Of a DNA stretch of 64,000 bases, positions 11,349-20,716 are shown in pieces. The DNA is taken from NCBI RefSeq assembly GCF_027244095.1, contig NC_069657.1:242212674-242276673 (forward strand), given 5' to 3'. Position 1 is the stretch's first letter. Each line of letters begins with the position of its first letter. Under the pieces are notes generated by a model. The model did no database searches, had not been told where the DNA came from, and worked only from the letters and a program-made list of their open reading frames with translations. The stretch comes from Hemicordylus capensis (taxonomy: Eukaryota > Chordata > Lepidosauria > Squamata > Cordylidae). Position numbers and translations under genes: made by a program.

Positions 11349-11995
11349 CTCCAGTGTCACGAGCTCACTCTACTGAAGAAGCTGACCAGAGATTTATGAC
11401 ACAAAAGCCAGCTGGAATTGTAGCTCAAGTTTCAGCTTTACTGATAAATGATAAGTTTTAACAGTCTCGCCATGAATATAGAAACGAGGAGTGACAGCTC
11501 CATAAACCCAGTACATATCTGATAACCCAGTCTTCCCAGTAAAACTTCAGACACCCACTCCAGAGTCACAAACTCTCCAACAAAAGCTCAAAGCAGATTA
11601 GACATGTTGTTTCCAGCAGTTTGCTCAAGGCACAGGCTGCCAAATTTATAGTCTGCAGCCACATGCACTTAATAAACACCCTACCCCCGCCAGCTGCCAT
11701 AGATTCAATCTGGCTCCTGTTGCCTTCTTGTCAGTCAACTACTTCTCTATAATTCCCTCACTTGCTGTTGACGTTTATCCTGCCTGCATCCTCAAGGAGA
11801 GAGTGGCTGCTCCATCTCTGGCTCAGATCCTGATCCTTCTCCCCCAAGATCACCCAGTCTTGCTGGCCCCTCCAGCAACAAACACTTGCCCTGGCCTGTC
11901 TCAACTACTTCCCCATTCAAATCACCAGCCTGTTCCTCCTCAGGTGCCTCCCCACTTTCCAGTAAGTCCCCTGCCCCCCACTCCTCTCCAGTGTC
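11349..11995. mobile_element. Unclassified 637-bp insertion with 10-bp direct repeats
   Basis: Exact repeats CTCCAGTGTC at 11349-11358 and 11986-11995 bracket sequence that splits the CR1 copy. On the minus strand the insert has a TATA-like box (GACTATAAATTTGGC, near 11650). A short acidic frame (11792-12010, LLESGEAPEEEQAGDLNG) opens into the CR1 on its right. It could be a retroposed sequence or a retroelement end; I do not recognise the family. Confidence 0.45.
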
Positions 11996-12117
11996 CTTGA
12001 GTGGGGGCACGGCATCCAGCTTCTGATGTATTTAAAGAAGTTCGTGTTATTCCCCTTGATGCTCTTGGCTAAATGTGCCTCAAACTTCATTCTCTCACCT
12101 GGAGAGAGAGAGACTTC

Positions 12118-12330
12118 ATAAGAACAGCCCTGCAGGGTCAGGCCCAAGGCCCATCTAGCCCAGCAACCTGTTTCACACAGTGGCCCACCAGATGCTTCTG
12201 GGGAGCCCATAGGCAAGAGGGGAGGGCATGCCCTCTCTCTTGCGGTTGCTCCCCTGCTGAGGAGAGGCTGTTGTTTTCTCTCTTTGCTTGTGGGTTCCCA
12301 CGGAGGCATCTCTGTCCATAGATGGAAAGA
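12118..12330 (-). repeat. CR1-type 3' UTR fragment
   Basis: Contains AAGAACAGCCCTGC, CAGGCCCAAGGCCCATCTAG and TTTCACACAGTGGCCCACCA, the reverse complement of the CR1 3' UTR common in reptiles. A fuller copy is at 13066-13440. It adjoins CR1 ORF2 sequence in the same orientation but not in the normal order, so it is probably a separate insertion. Confidence 0.65.
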
Positions 12331-12439
12331 AGATGCTGGATTAGAGTGACATTTTGCTCTGATCCACCAAGGCCAATTAATTAATTAGCTGTTAATTGAC
12401 CAGCTGGGGTGCAGAAGAAGAGAGTGCTCTGCCACAGCT

Positions 12440-12516
12440 TCTGTTTATTGACTGGGGAAGATGGGGGTTGCAGTTCAACAACAGCTGGAGGGCCAGGTTT
12501 GCCCACCCCTGGTTTA
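12440..12516. repeat. hAT-like MITE end
   Basis: The block GGGTTGCAGTTCAACAACAG through GCCCACCCCTGG is a very common reptilian repeat end. On the minus strand it reads CAGGGGTGGGCAAACCTGGC. A related pair occurs at 50885-51022. Confidence 0.5.
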
Positions 12517-13065
12517 CATGGTAGGGGTAGTAACTGGAATTCAAGATCCCCTTAGCTTGTGCCTTGGCTCTCATGGGACAGAGTCAAGCAGGCAATATCA
12601 GAACTTCAGGCCTTACTAAATTTCAGAGGTTTTCAAACAGAGGCTGGCCAGCCATCTATCAGGGATGTTGTAGCAGATTTTTCCACTGGTCAGGGGTTGG
12701 ACAAGAAGTCCTCCAAGGTCCCTTCCAACTCTACATTTCTGCAATTCAAATCTCCTGTTCTGGGCCAGCCTGAAGTCAACTGGCTACTAACTTTTCCCGA
12801 GTCTGATGGGGCTGCCCACTTCTTCTGCAGCAGCTTCTCTGAAGGCAGAGAAAACTGAGGAGCACATTTGCTTATTCCCTGCTCCTGCATCCTCCAGTAC
12901 TACCCAGCCTTCTGCTGCTCATCCTCCAAATCTGCTCTGCCCCTTTCACTCCTACACATGCATGCTGCATCAATGTCCTGAAAATTTAAATTAATCATTC
13001 ATTAGTATATATTCTAATAAACTGATGTGTGAGGGAGCAGGTTGTGCCAGGCAGCAGTTTGTCAT

Positions 13066-13440
13066 AAGAACATAAGAACAGCCCTGCTGGATCAGGCCCA
13101 AGGCCCATCCAGTCCAGCATCCTGTTTCACACAGTGGCTCACCAGATGCCTCCAAGAAGCCCACACAGGGAAGAGGTATGTGCATGCCCTCTCTCCTGCT
13201 GTTGCTCCTTGCAACTGGTATTTAGAGACATCTTGCCTGTGAGACTGGAAATGGTCTATAGCCCTCAGACTAGTGGCCATTGATAGACATGTCCTCTATG
13301 AATTTATCCAAGCCCCTCTTAAAGCCATCTAGGCTGTTGGCTGTCACCACATCTTGTGGCAGATAATTAATTACGTGTTGTATAAAAAGTACTTTCTTGT
13401 GTCGGTCCTAAATTTCTTGGCAATCAGTTTCATGGGATTC
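13066..13440 (-). mobile_element. CR1 LINE 3' UTR with terminal tail
   Basis: On the minus strand this holds the last about 370 bp of a CR1-type LINE: TGATAGACATGTCC-type text, a stretch giving TGTTCTTATGTTCTTATG at the 3' end, and AGTCCAGCATCCTGTTTCAC read on the plus strand. The plus strand starts with CATAAGAACATAAGAACAGC at 13066. It is 5' truncated, the usual state of CR1 copies. Confidence 0.75.
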
Positions 13441-13960
13441 AGACTCTGAGAACAAGGGAGAGAGAGCAAGGGAAGGAGTTCCCAGATGCAATGTAAAAGC
13501 AAGTGTACTTGAGGGAGGGAGGAACTGAGAGAGGGATAAAACAAAACTAGGTACCTTATTCCTACATCTCTTCCTTCTCTTTCCCCACTCACCATTCCTG
13601 ACTTAGATTTTGCTGAAATGGTAGAACAGGTATAGGAAATCTGCTGCAACTTACTGACAAGACTGAGGGCACATTTTAAACTCCTTCACATGGTAAGTTT
13701 TATCTTTAAATTTTGCACCTGTTATTTTCCTCTGTGAGTAGAGTGAAGATGATAAACAGGGGAGGGGAAGCAAATCAAGACTGGTGGGGCGATAGCACCT
13801 GTCCTTTCTCTCCTTTTCTTTACTTGGTAAGTTTTTTCCCTTCCCAAGTGGGGTGGGTGGTATTGACCTCTCTCATACCTTCATAGGTCTCCTTCCCTCC
13901 TTAAGCAAAAGGGTGGCTATGCCCTGTCTGAGTGTGAAAATGAGGAAGTGTGTGAATGAG
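13441..13960. other. Non-coding, nothing recognised
   Basis: Purine- and pyrimidine-rich unique-looking sequence without a plausible exon or a repeat that I can name. It lies in the probable first intron of LIG4. Confidence 0.4.
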
Positions 13961-13964
13961 AAGG

Positions 13965-14110
13965 GGTAGGGACGTGCATGGTCTGGAGCAGTCCGGACCG
14001 GCACCGAAGGGGGGCCTTTCTTTTAGGGCGGGGAGGGCTTGCTTACCCCTCCCGCCTCTTTGCCCCCTCCAGCGCCCGTATATGACCAAGTAATTGGAGC
14101 GCTGGAAACC
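13965..14110. repeat. Fragment of the TAGGGATGTGCA hAT-like family
   Basis: Starts AGGGACGTGCATGGTCTGGA and contains GCAGTCCGGACCGG and GGGCGGGGAGGGCTTGCTTA, paralogous to the arms of the palindrome at 10045-10675. Only the left side is evident. Confidence 0.55.
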
Positions 14111-14279
14111 AGCCGCCCCCCCCCCGCAAGCGAATTATGGCCCTGGGCCAAGGCTGCTGCTGCCCCCGTCGCCCGCCCGTCTGCCCTCCCAGCAGCCCGC
14201 CCTCCCTCCCTCCCAGCTGCCCAGCCCGAGTCCTCACCAGAAGTTGAGTTTAAAATAGAGAGGAGCTCACGAACAGAAC

Positions 14280-14690
14280 TCCTCTCTCAGCAAAATCACA
14301 GATGCGACTGAGCCTTTGCGCGCCGCGCGCGCCGCAAGGGACATCTGGGGAGTTCCGGCGGAGGCCCGGTCTACCCGCTGGGACGAGGCCGGGGGCCACT
14401 GGGCGCCCCGGAGCCGCCGTCAGCAGCGGGCCGGCTCTGCTGAGTGACTCTTAGCACGGGAAGCCCGCCGCGGCTGAGTCGAGGGCCTCGGTGGTGGCGC
14501 CCGCCCAGCAGCAGCCTGGCAGTTGCCCGCTGAGGAGCTCGCGGGGCGCACGTCAACGCCGCCAGCACAAGCGGCAGGAGGGCGGAAAGCAGCGCCTGCT
14601 TGGTCGGCCGCGGAGGAGAGGCCTGCAAGGAGGAGGCTGAGGCCGCTGCTGCCGCCGCCTGCAAGAAGGCTGTGCCCCCCCCCGCACACT
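14280..14690. promoter_or_regulatory. CpG-rich island of unknown role
   Basis: Very GC-rich with many CpG (GCGCGCCGCGCGCGCCGC, CGTCAACGCCGCC). It may be an upstream CpG island for LIG4 (a minus-strand first exon could start here) or the undecayed inside of a GC-rich hAT-like element, since such fragments flank it at 13965 and 15020. I cannot choose. A plus-strand frame at 14523-14990 is open only because of the base composition. Confidence 0.35.
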
Positions 14691-15019
14691 CAGCGGGCTG
14701 CCGCTGCTCCCTCTCTGGTGGGGGGGGGTAGGGTTAGGGTTGTGGGTGGCACAGAGACATCAGGCAAGAGGGCTGCAGAAACCAGCAGCCACAGTCCCGG
14801 GAGAGCCTGGCAGTGCCTGGTGGCCAGCAGTAGCCAAAGGGCCACCAGCTCCATGGCAAGACACCACCACCTCCCCCCAGCCCCCCCCCCCCGGACCCAG
14901 CCAGCTGGCTCACTGCGGGGAGAGACTGCCCAGAAGGGTCCCCCCCCATCCCTACTGCCTCTCATCCCATTGGCTCCCCTGGCTGCCTAGCTCCTGCAAG
15001 TCTGCTCCATGGGCCCTAC

Positions 15020-15295
15020 ATTAGGGAGGTGCATGGAACTGGCCTGGGGTAACTTTAAGGGCAGGGGAGGGTGCACTTCTCTCCCCTCCCCGCGCTCGAT
15101 TTCCTAAAAGTCCGTTGGGCTGGCATCGTGCCGCCCTGTTGCCCCCTTTACCAGATGGAACTGGAGGTACTCAACATATCTGTGCGCGTTGGGTGCGTGT
15201 GCAACGCACACAGGCGTGTCGAGTACTTCCAGTTATATCCGGTAAAGGGGGCAACGCTGCTGCCCCGATGAGCGCTGGCGGGGGGGGGGATTTCA
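15020..15295. repeat. GC-rich hAT-like palindromic MITE fragment
   Basis: Starts TTAGGGAGGTGCATGGAAC and carries an internal hairpin. CCCCCTTTACCAGATGGAAC is mirrored by CCAGTTATATCCGGTAAAGG, with a loop rich in GTGCG/CGCAC. Same TAGGGANGTGCA terminus as the elements at 9952 and 10092; its right end is not clear. Confidence 0.55.
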
Positions 15296-15344
15296 AATTC
15301 TGTGCTCTTCATTCTTCCTATAATACATCTGTGTTTGAAATATG

Positions 15345-15412
15345 ATTGGCTGGGGGGGGGGGCGCCAGAAGGTGATCTCGCCTAGGGCGCAGAAAACCCT
15401 AGCACCGGCCCT
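15345..15412 (-). repeat. hAT-like terminal fragment
   Basis: On the minus strand it begins CAGGGCCGGTGCTAGGG and goes on to CGCCCTAGGCGAGATCACC, a terminal pattern of common reptilian hAT MITEs. Only one end is visible. Confidence 0.4.
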
Positions 15413-15419
15413 GTTCAAT

Positions 15420-16106
15420 GGGACTTGCTTTCTAGCAAGAGAGCCACCTTGTCCCTGCTTCCCTTCCTGCTACTGGTCTCACTCTTCATACTCCATTATA
15501 GCTTGTTAAAACTGTAGAGTATAATCTTGCAGTTCCTATTTGAGATTTGTTATTAATTAACCACTCTGTTATCATTGCCGTCTTACCCATTCCTTCACTG
15601 CATGGCTGTGCGGGGAGTTCCAACTTCCAATCCATATTAGTAATTTTGAACACAGAACCAGTGGATGGTAAACCATTTTGGAGTACTTTACATGAAGTCT
15701 CTGGATCTAGGACTCGACACTACACAAGTTCCTATTTTGGGGGTGTGGCCATGGTGGCATGGTTGTCAGGTAGGTGTGGTTATAGGGCATGGCTGGTGGG
15801 ATGGGTGTGGCTGTCATGGAGAGCTCCTGCACTTCTAATTTGAACTCCGCCACTGCTTTTGAGTATTTTTCCTTGGATTAGTTACATGCCCCCACTATTA
15901 CAATGAATTCAAATGTGTTTTTTTTAAATTATTCTGCCATAGCAGCAGATAGAAGCTCAACCTTACTATTCAGGCCCTACTCTGCTGCAGTAAGGAATCT
16001 GCAGCCCAACACCCTGCATGTTCTCTAGGAAGTAAACACCACTGAGTTCAATGGGAGATACACCCAAGTCAGCATATGTAGGAATGCAGCCTTAGCTCTC
16101 AGTTAC
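15420..16106. other. Non-coding, nothing firm
   Basis: No exon. Contains GTGGTGGCATGG-type minisatellite-like text at about 15740-15830 and a TCCATGGGATTTA-like retroposon tail remnant near 16030-16060. Function unknown. Confidence 0.35.
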
Positions 16107-16258
16107 ATAAAAGGTAAAGTTGTGCAGTCGAGTCAGTGTCGACTCCTGGTGCCCCCAGAGCCCTGTGGTTTTCTTTGGTAGAATACAGGAGGGGTTTACC
16201 ATTGCCTCCTCCCACACAGTGTGAGATGATGCCTTTCAGCATCTTCCTATATCGCTGT
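16107..16258 (-). mobile_element. Sauria-type SINE, 3' part
   Basis: Matches the body and tail of the full copy at 35474-35748 in inverse orientation: AAAGGTAAAG (Bov-B-like tail), CGACTCCTGGTGCCC, CAGAGCCCTGTGGTTTTCTT, AATACAGGAGGGGTTTACCA, AGCATCTTCCTATATCGCTG. The tRNA head is missing. This SINE family is a marker of squamates. Confidence 0.8.
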
Positions 16259-16949
16259 TACCCCATATAGGCATTTCCTATTTCTGTCCCATCTCAAAGT
16301 CTCTAAATAACAGGTGACTCGCACAGCAATATAACATCCATATATAAAATAAATGCGAACCGAACGACAGTGCAGCAAAAAACCAAAAGGGGTGGAGTGG
16401 GGCGGCTATATAAAAATCACAGCAACTCGTATTAACAACTAAAAGCATGAGGGATCAAGAAGCCAGATTCATGCTAGAGCTTCAGGGAAACTGCTGTTAA
16501 AGGCAGTACTCTCGTTTCTTCTGGATTTTTAGTTTCCGGAAGATCTTAATAACTGCGAAGGTCTCCTTATAAGGAGAGGCGCTCACTGAGCTTCATATGT
16601 CCTAAGATGTGGAATGCTTTCAAGGGATCTACTAGGCGTGGACACAAACTCAGAGAGGCAACCCAGGAAGTACCTTTGCAAAAAGCGATTGTGCAACAGC
16701 AAAGTTTGCTTCCTTGATTGCCTCCAACCTGCGGAAGACAGGGAAGTCTTTACCTTCTTTTGTGAGTGTCTGGGAAGCCTAGTTCAGAGATAGGTGCAAA
16801 GCCGGTAGTTCTGCGTACCTCCTTCAGAACGCAGGGTGCCAGTCCCAACACAGTCCTCCTGATCAGCACTGCGGGGTTAAAACAGGAGGACTTTCACCAC
16901 AGAGGTGGCGCCAAGAGATAGAGCGGCACCACTTTGTTCCATAGAGAAC

Positions 16950-17235
16950 CTATAGCCATTCCCCGTGGGAGGGAGTTCGCGACAGGAAGCATTCCTGCCG
17001 GTATTCGGACCCCTCACCGGGACTGTAGAGCGGAGCCAAGACGTTCCTAAGGGGAACATCAGGCACCTCAGCCTGTGGACGAGCGTGGCTCGCGAAAAGG
17101 CGGCTTGACGCCCTAGAGCGGGCGCCTGGTCCTTTCGCTTGACCCCGGAAGCATTTTTCCTCCGGGGGCAGTGGCAATGCCCGGAAGTGACAGTTGGGTG
17201 AGTAGTTCCGGGCCTGAGAAGAGAGGCGGAGGAGC
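16950..17235. promoter_or_regulatory. Left half of the probable LIG4/ABHD13 bidirectional promoter
   Basis: CpG-rich sequence with ETS-type sites CCCGGAAGC (17145-17160) and CCCGGAAGTGAC (about 17178-17190), a TATA-less set common in bidirectional housekeeping promoters. On the minus strand CAGTCCCG|GTGAGG near 17020 is a plausible donor for the non-coding LIG4 exon 1. On the right it is cut by the LINE at 17248. The bidirectional arrangement is known from other vertebrates; the exact start sites here are inferred. Confidence 0.5.
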
Positions 17236-17247
17236 GGATGTGACGTG
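17236..17247. repeat. 5' target-site duplication of the LINE
   Basis: GGATGTGACGTG here equals GGATGTGATGTG at 24210-24221 except for one CpG-to-TpG change. It brackets the LINE and marks its exact insertion point. Confidence 0.8.
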
Positions 17248-17538
17248 TGGAACGCTTTTGGACGTGGAGAGCGGCCTCCTCGGGCGAGCTGGCGTGGGGC
17301 GGCTTTATTCCCTGGCGCGCGATGGTGGTGGGCCCCTTGTCGGTTGGGAGTGTTTGACTGTTTGGTTGGCTGTGAGTGTTGGTGAACGTGGGGTATTTCT
17401 CCCTTTTTGCTTCTTTTGGGTACAGCGGTTTGGTAATAGGTGGGGTGGGGGTATTGCGTTGGCTCTGCCTCTGTCGGAGGGGGCTCCCCAGTCGGTCGCT
17501 GTTTGCAGTGAGGAGGCGGAGTTTGCTTGACTGCGCCG

Positions 17539-18645
17539 ATGGATGGAGATGGAGGGGATGACACAAGGAAAAGGGAAGGGTCGTCGTTTGGGTGGGGATA
17601 TGGAGGGCGGCCCTCCCCCGGAGGAGGCTCGTGCCAAAAAGAAGCGCAGCGGCTCTGTGGAATACCCGGGGCCTCAGGAAGGAGGGAGGATACTGTGAGA
17701 CCGCTATCAGCTGTGGTGAAGGCGGTTAATAAGGAAGTAAGGATTGGAGATACTAATCCTATTAAACTGGCTGAATGGTTACGGAAAGCTTTGGGCGACG
17801 TTTCCAGGGCTAGACGCCTTCAATCTGGCGATTTGCTGGTAGAATGTGTTCATAAAGAACAGTTTGATAAGCTTCTGCGCTTGTCATCCTTGGGTAAGAT
17901 AAAGGTTTCTTGTCAGGCTCCATTGCATCAGGCCTTTAAGAAGGGGGTGATACTGGGCGTTCCTCTTAGTATCTCGGATGAGGACATTCAGAAGTACTTA
18001 GGGGAAGGCGTTGTTTCTGGAGTGAAGCGCCTGTCAGCTAGGCGGGAGGGTAATGCCCTCCCTTCCTTTACGGTTCTTGCCCAGTTTGGAGGTTTGGAGT
18101 TACCTAAAGAGGTGGTTATAGGATACCAGATCTTCAGGGTTCGCCCCTTTGTTCCCTCCCCCTTGCGTTGTTATAATTGCCAACGATTTGGTCATGTTGC
18201 CGCGGTTTGTCACAGCCAGGTGCGTTGTGGGAAGTGCGGCGACGCACATTCTATAAAACAATGCGAGAGTCTTCTGCCTGCGAAGTGTTGTAATTGTGGC
18301 GGTGCCCACACCCCGGGATATCGAGGCTGTGTGGTTTCTAAGCAGGCCTGGGAGGTCCAGGCGCTTAGGATAGAGCATGGCATCTCTTATTCAGCTGCTG
18401 TTAAGCGACATAGGGAGGCTGGTGAGGTGCTGAAGGGAGTTGGGGGTCCTCCGCCACCTTCTTCCTCTTTTCCTTCCCACTCTGTGGTGCTGGATGGAGG
18501 GGCAGCTTGCCGTTTCCCCTCCAAAGAGAAATTTTTGGCATTTATGGTAGAAGTAATAAATTGCACTGCCCAGACTGAACGGCGTTCTGAGAAGTTAGCA
18601 ATAATATTGAAGGCAGCTGAAAAGTATTTAGTATGGGTTCTGTGA
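17539..18645 (+). CDS. LINE ORF1, gag-like zinc-knuckle protein
   Basis: Nucleic-acid chaperone-type ORF1 of the LINE. The 368-residue frame starts at the ATG at 17539. It has a central fold (DTNPIKLAEWLRKAL ... GDLLVECVHKEQFDKLL) and three knuckles: CYNCQRFGHVAAVC, CGKCGDAHSIKQC and CCNCGGAHTPGYRGC. A +1 frame starting at 17543 (MEMEGMTQGKGKGRRLGG, then ARAKKKRSGS) looks like the original basic N-terminus, but it stops near 17699. The first 50 codons of the long frame may therefore be out of register owing to an indel. The stop is just before ORF2. Confidence 0.75.
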   Translation: MDGDGGDDTRKREGSSFGWGYGGRPSPGGGSCQKEAQRLCGIPGASGRREDTVRPLSAVVKAVNKEVRIGDTNPIKLAEWLRKALGDVSRARRLQSGDLLVECVHKEQFDKLLRLSSLGKIKVSCQAPLHQAFKKGVILGVPLSISDEDIQKYLGEGVVSGVKRLSARREGNALPSFTVLAQFGGLELPKEVVIGYQIFRVRPFVPSPLRCYNCQRFGHVAAVCHSQVRCGKCGDAHSIKQCESLLPAKCCNCGGAHTPGYRGCVVSKQAWEVQALRIEHGISYSAAVKRHREAGEVLKGVGGPPPPSSSFPSHSVVLDGGAACRFPSKEKFLAFMVEVINCTAQTERRSEKLAIILKAAEKYLVWVL

Positions 18646-18665
18646 CAGCTGGCCAGATATGTGTA

Positions 18666-19108
18666 GAGCTGGGTCACTCTGTATCCTAGGTTGCGGTCTC
18701 TGTCTATTTTCAGTTGGAACGCTCACAGCCTTTGCGCTCACGGCCAAGAATTGAAGTATGTTTTATCGACTAGTTCATTTCCTCCTTTGGTTGTTTGCAT
18801 TCAGGAAACTTGGTTGGCCCCTTCCTTGGCCTTCCGATTGCCTGGCTACGTTTTTTTACGCAAAGACCGGACTGAGGGACGAGGAGGTGGTGTAGCTTTG
18901 GGTATTTTAGAAGGTTTGAACTATTTGGAAGTTGATGTTAGGACCGAGGTGATTGAGGTTTTGGCTATCGAAATTCCGCTGGTAGGATTGTCAGTGCCAG
19001 TTAGGATAGTAAATATATATAACCCGTGCCGGCTTATTTCTAGGGAATTATTGGAGACACTGCTTGATGGTGTTCGGGGTCCGGTTATTTTTTGTGGGGA
19101 TTTTAATA
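18666..19108 (+). CDS. LINE ORF2, endonuclease first part
   Basis: N-terminal half of the ORF2 apurinic/apyrimidinic-type endonuclease: FSWNAHSL, CIQETWLAP (catalytic Glu), GRGGGVALG, VNIYNPC and the start of FCGDFN. The frame opens after a TAG 20 nt past the ORF1 stop and has no early ATG, so reinitiation or an upstream coupling may have been used. The Tc1-like element at 19109 breaks the frame exactly at GDFN. Confidence 0.8.
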
Positions 19109-20714
19109 CACTGAGGGAAATAAGTATTTGATCCCCTCTGTTTGCCCTCTGACACGGAAATGACCAGGCTATAATTGGAATGGTAGGTTTATTGTAGCTG
19201 TGAGAGACAGAATAACAACAAACAAACCCTCAAAAGCCCAGTGCCCAAAAGTCAGCGATGCATTTGCATTGTAGTGAGGGAAATAAGTATTCGATCCCTT
19301 CACAAAAGATGTCTTAGTACTTGGTGGCAAAACCCTTGTTGGCAATCACAGAGGTCAGACATTTCTTGTAGTTGGCCACCAGCTTTGCACCCAACCCAGG
19401 AGGGATGTTGTCCCACTCCTCTTTGCAGATCCTCTCCAAGTCAGAAAGGTTTCGAGGCTGATGTTTGGCAACCCGAACCTTCAGCTCCCTCCACAGATTT
19501 TCTATGGGATTAAGGTCTGGAGACTGGCTGGGCCACTCCAGGACCTTCATGTGCTTCTTCTTGAGCCACTCCTTTGTTGCCTTGGCTGTGTGTTTTGGGT
19601 CATTGTCATGCTGGAATACCCATCCACGACCCATTCTCAATGCCCTGGCTGAGGGAAGGAGGTGCTCACCCAAGATCTGACGGTACATGGTCCCGTCCAT
19701 CGTCCCTTCGATGCGGTGAAGGTGTCCTGTCCCCTTAGCAGAAAAACACCCCCAAAGCATAATGTGTCCACCTCCATGTTTGACGGTGGGGATGGTGTTC
19801 TTGGGCTCATAGGCAGCATTCCTCCTCCTCCACACATGGCGAGTTGAGTTGATGCCAAAGAGCTCGATTTTGGTCTCATCTGACCACAACACTTTCGCCC
19901 AGTTCTCCTCTGGATTATTCAGATGTGCATTGGCAAACTGCAGACGGGCCTGTACATGTGCTGCCTTGAGCAGGGGGACCTTGCGGGCACTGCAAGATTT
20001 CAGTCCTTCACGGTGTAGTGTGTTACCAATTGTTTTCTTGGTGACTATGGTTCCAGCTGCCCTGAGATCATTGACAAGTTCCCCCCGTGTAGATCTAGTA
20101 TGCTTTGTCACCGTTCTCATGATCATTGCAACTCCACGAGGTGAGATCTTGCATGGAGCCCCAGACCGAGGGAGATTGACAGTTGTTTTGTGTTTCTTCC
20201 ATTTGTGAGTTATCGTGCCAACTGTAGTCACCTTCTCACCAAGCTGCTTGGCGATAGTCTTGTAGCCCAGTCCAGCCTTGTGCAGGTCTACAACCTTGTC
20301 CCTGACATCCTTCGACAGCTCTTTGGTCTTGGGCATGGTGGTGAGTTTGGAAGCTGAGTGATTGCTTGCTTCTATGGACAGGTGTCTTTTATACAGGTAC
20401 TGTAACAAGCTGGGATTAGGAGCACTCCCTTACAGAGGGTGTTCCTCATCTCAGCTTGTTACCTGCATATAGTGAAAAGACACCTGGGAGCCTGAAATCT
20501 TACTGGTTGATAGGGGATCGAATACTTATTTCCCTCACTACAATGCAAATCCATCGCTGACTTTTGGGCACTGGGCTTTTGAGGGTTTGTTTGTTGTTAT
20601 TCCGTCTCTCACAGCTACAATAAACCTACCATTCCAATTATAGCCTGGTCATTTCTGTGTCAGAGGGCAAACGGACAAAATCAGCAGGGGATCAAATACG
20701 TATTTCCCTCACTG
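19109..20714. mobile_element. Complete Tc1/mariner element (Passport-like), 1606 bp
   Basis: Inserted at TA (19107-19108 and 20715-20716) inside LINE ORF2. The terminal inverted repeats are about 190-200 bp with the double (IR/DR) layout of Tc1-type elements. The outer repeat CACTGAGGGAAATAAGTATT is at 19109 and inverse at 20714. The inner repeat is at 19272-19299 and inverse at 20512-20540. It encodes an unbroken transposase on the minus strand. From memory the sequence resembles the Passport/PPTN-type Tc1 elements of fish and frogs; no alignment was possible. Confidence 0.95.
19314..20336 (-). CDS. Tc1-family transposase, intact 340-residue frame
   Basis: DD34E cut-and-paste transposase. 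Order: paired-like helix-turn-helix domain ([37 protein letters not shown]), GRPR-like turn ([14 protein letters not shown]), then the catalytic domain with [13 protein letters not shown] (first Asp), [15 protein letters not shown] (second Asp) and [11 protein letters not shown] (Glu 34 residues later). The glycine box [14 protein letters not shown] is present. Start: the ATG at 20334-20336 begins MPKTKELSK, the family start; the frame extends 24 codons upstream into the left repeat, but that part is not family-like. 340 residues is the normal length. No stops or shifts, so it may still be catalytically active or only recently dead. Confidence 0.95.
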   Translation of the reverse strand: MPKTKELSKDVRDKVVDLHKAGLGYKTIAKQLGEKVTTVGTITHKWKKHKTTVNLPRSGAPCKISPRGVAMIMRTVTKHTRSTRGELVNDLRAAGTIVTKKTIGNTLHREGLKSCSARKVPLLKAAHVQARLQFANAHLNNPEENWAKVLWSDETKIELFGINSTRHVWRRRNAAYEPKNTIPTVKHGGGHIMLWGCFSAKGTGHLHRIEGTMDGTMYRQILGEHLLPSARALRMGRGWVFQHDNDPKHTAKATKEWLKKKHMKVLEWPSQSPDLNPIENLWRELKVRVAKHQPRNLSDLERICKEEWDNIPPGLGAKLVANYKKCLTSVIANKGFATKY

Positions 20715-20716
20715 TA

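Larger units (their letters stand above)
9876..12117 (-). mobile_element. CR1 LINE ORF2 fragment, split by two later insertions
   Basis: Minus-strand CR1 reverse-transcriptase leader is found in three pieces. At about 12110-12005 it reads KFEAHLAKSIKGNN and FFKYIRS. At 11345-11308 it reads GPLDDEGVKGII. At 9951-9876 it reads KEDMETTEKLNKFFASLF. When the hAT element at 9952-11299 and one copy of its 8-bp duplication are removed, the last two pieces join in frame as GVKGIIKEDMETTEKLN, typical CR1 text before the LNxFFASVF motif. This confirms both the CR1 call and the insertion boundaries. Confidence 0.8.

Noticed and set aside
14727-14746. Telomere-like TAGGGTTAGGGTT
   Set aside because: Only two units inside a GC-rich stretch; not an interstitial telomere array.
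14523-14990. 155-codon GC-rich frame
   Set aside because: Ala/Pro/Arg-rich in every frame, as expected from base composition in a CpG-rich region.
20337-20408. 24-codon N-terminal extension of the Tc1 transposase
   Set aside because: It reads into the inverted-repeat side and is not part of the family protein, which begins MPKTKELSK.
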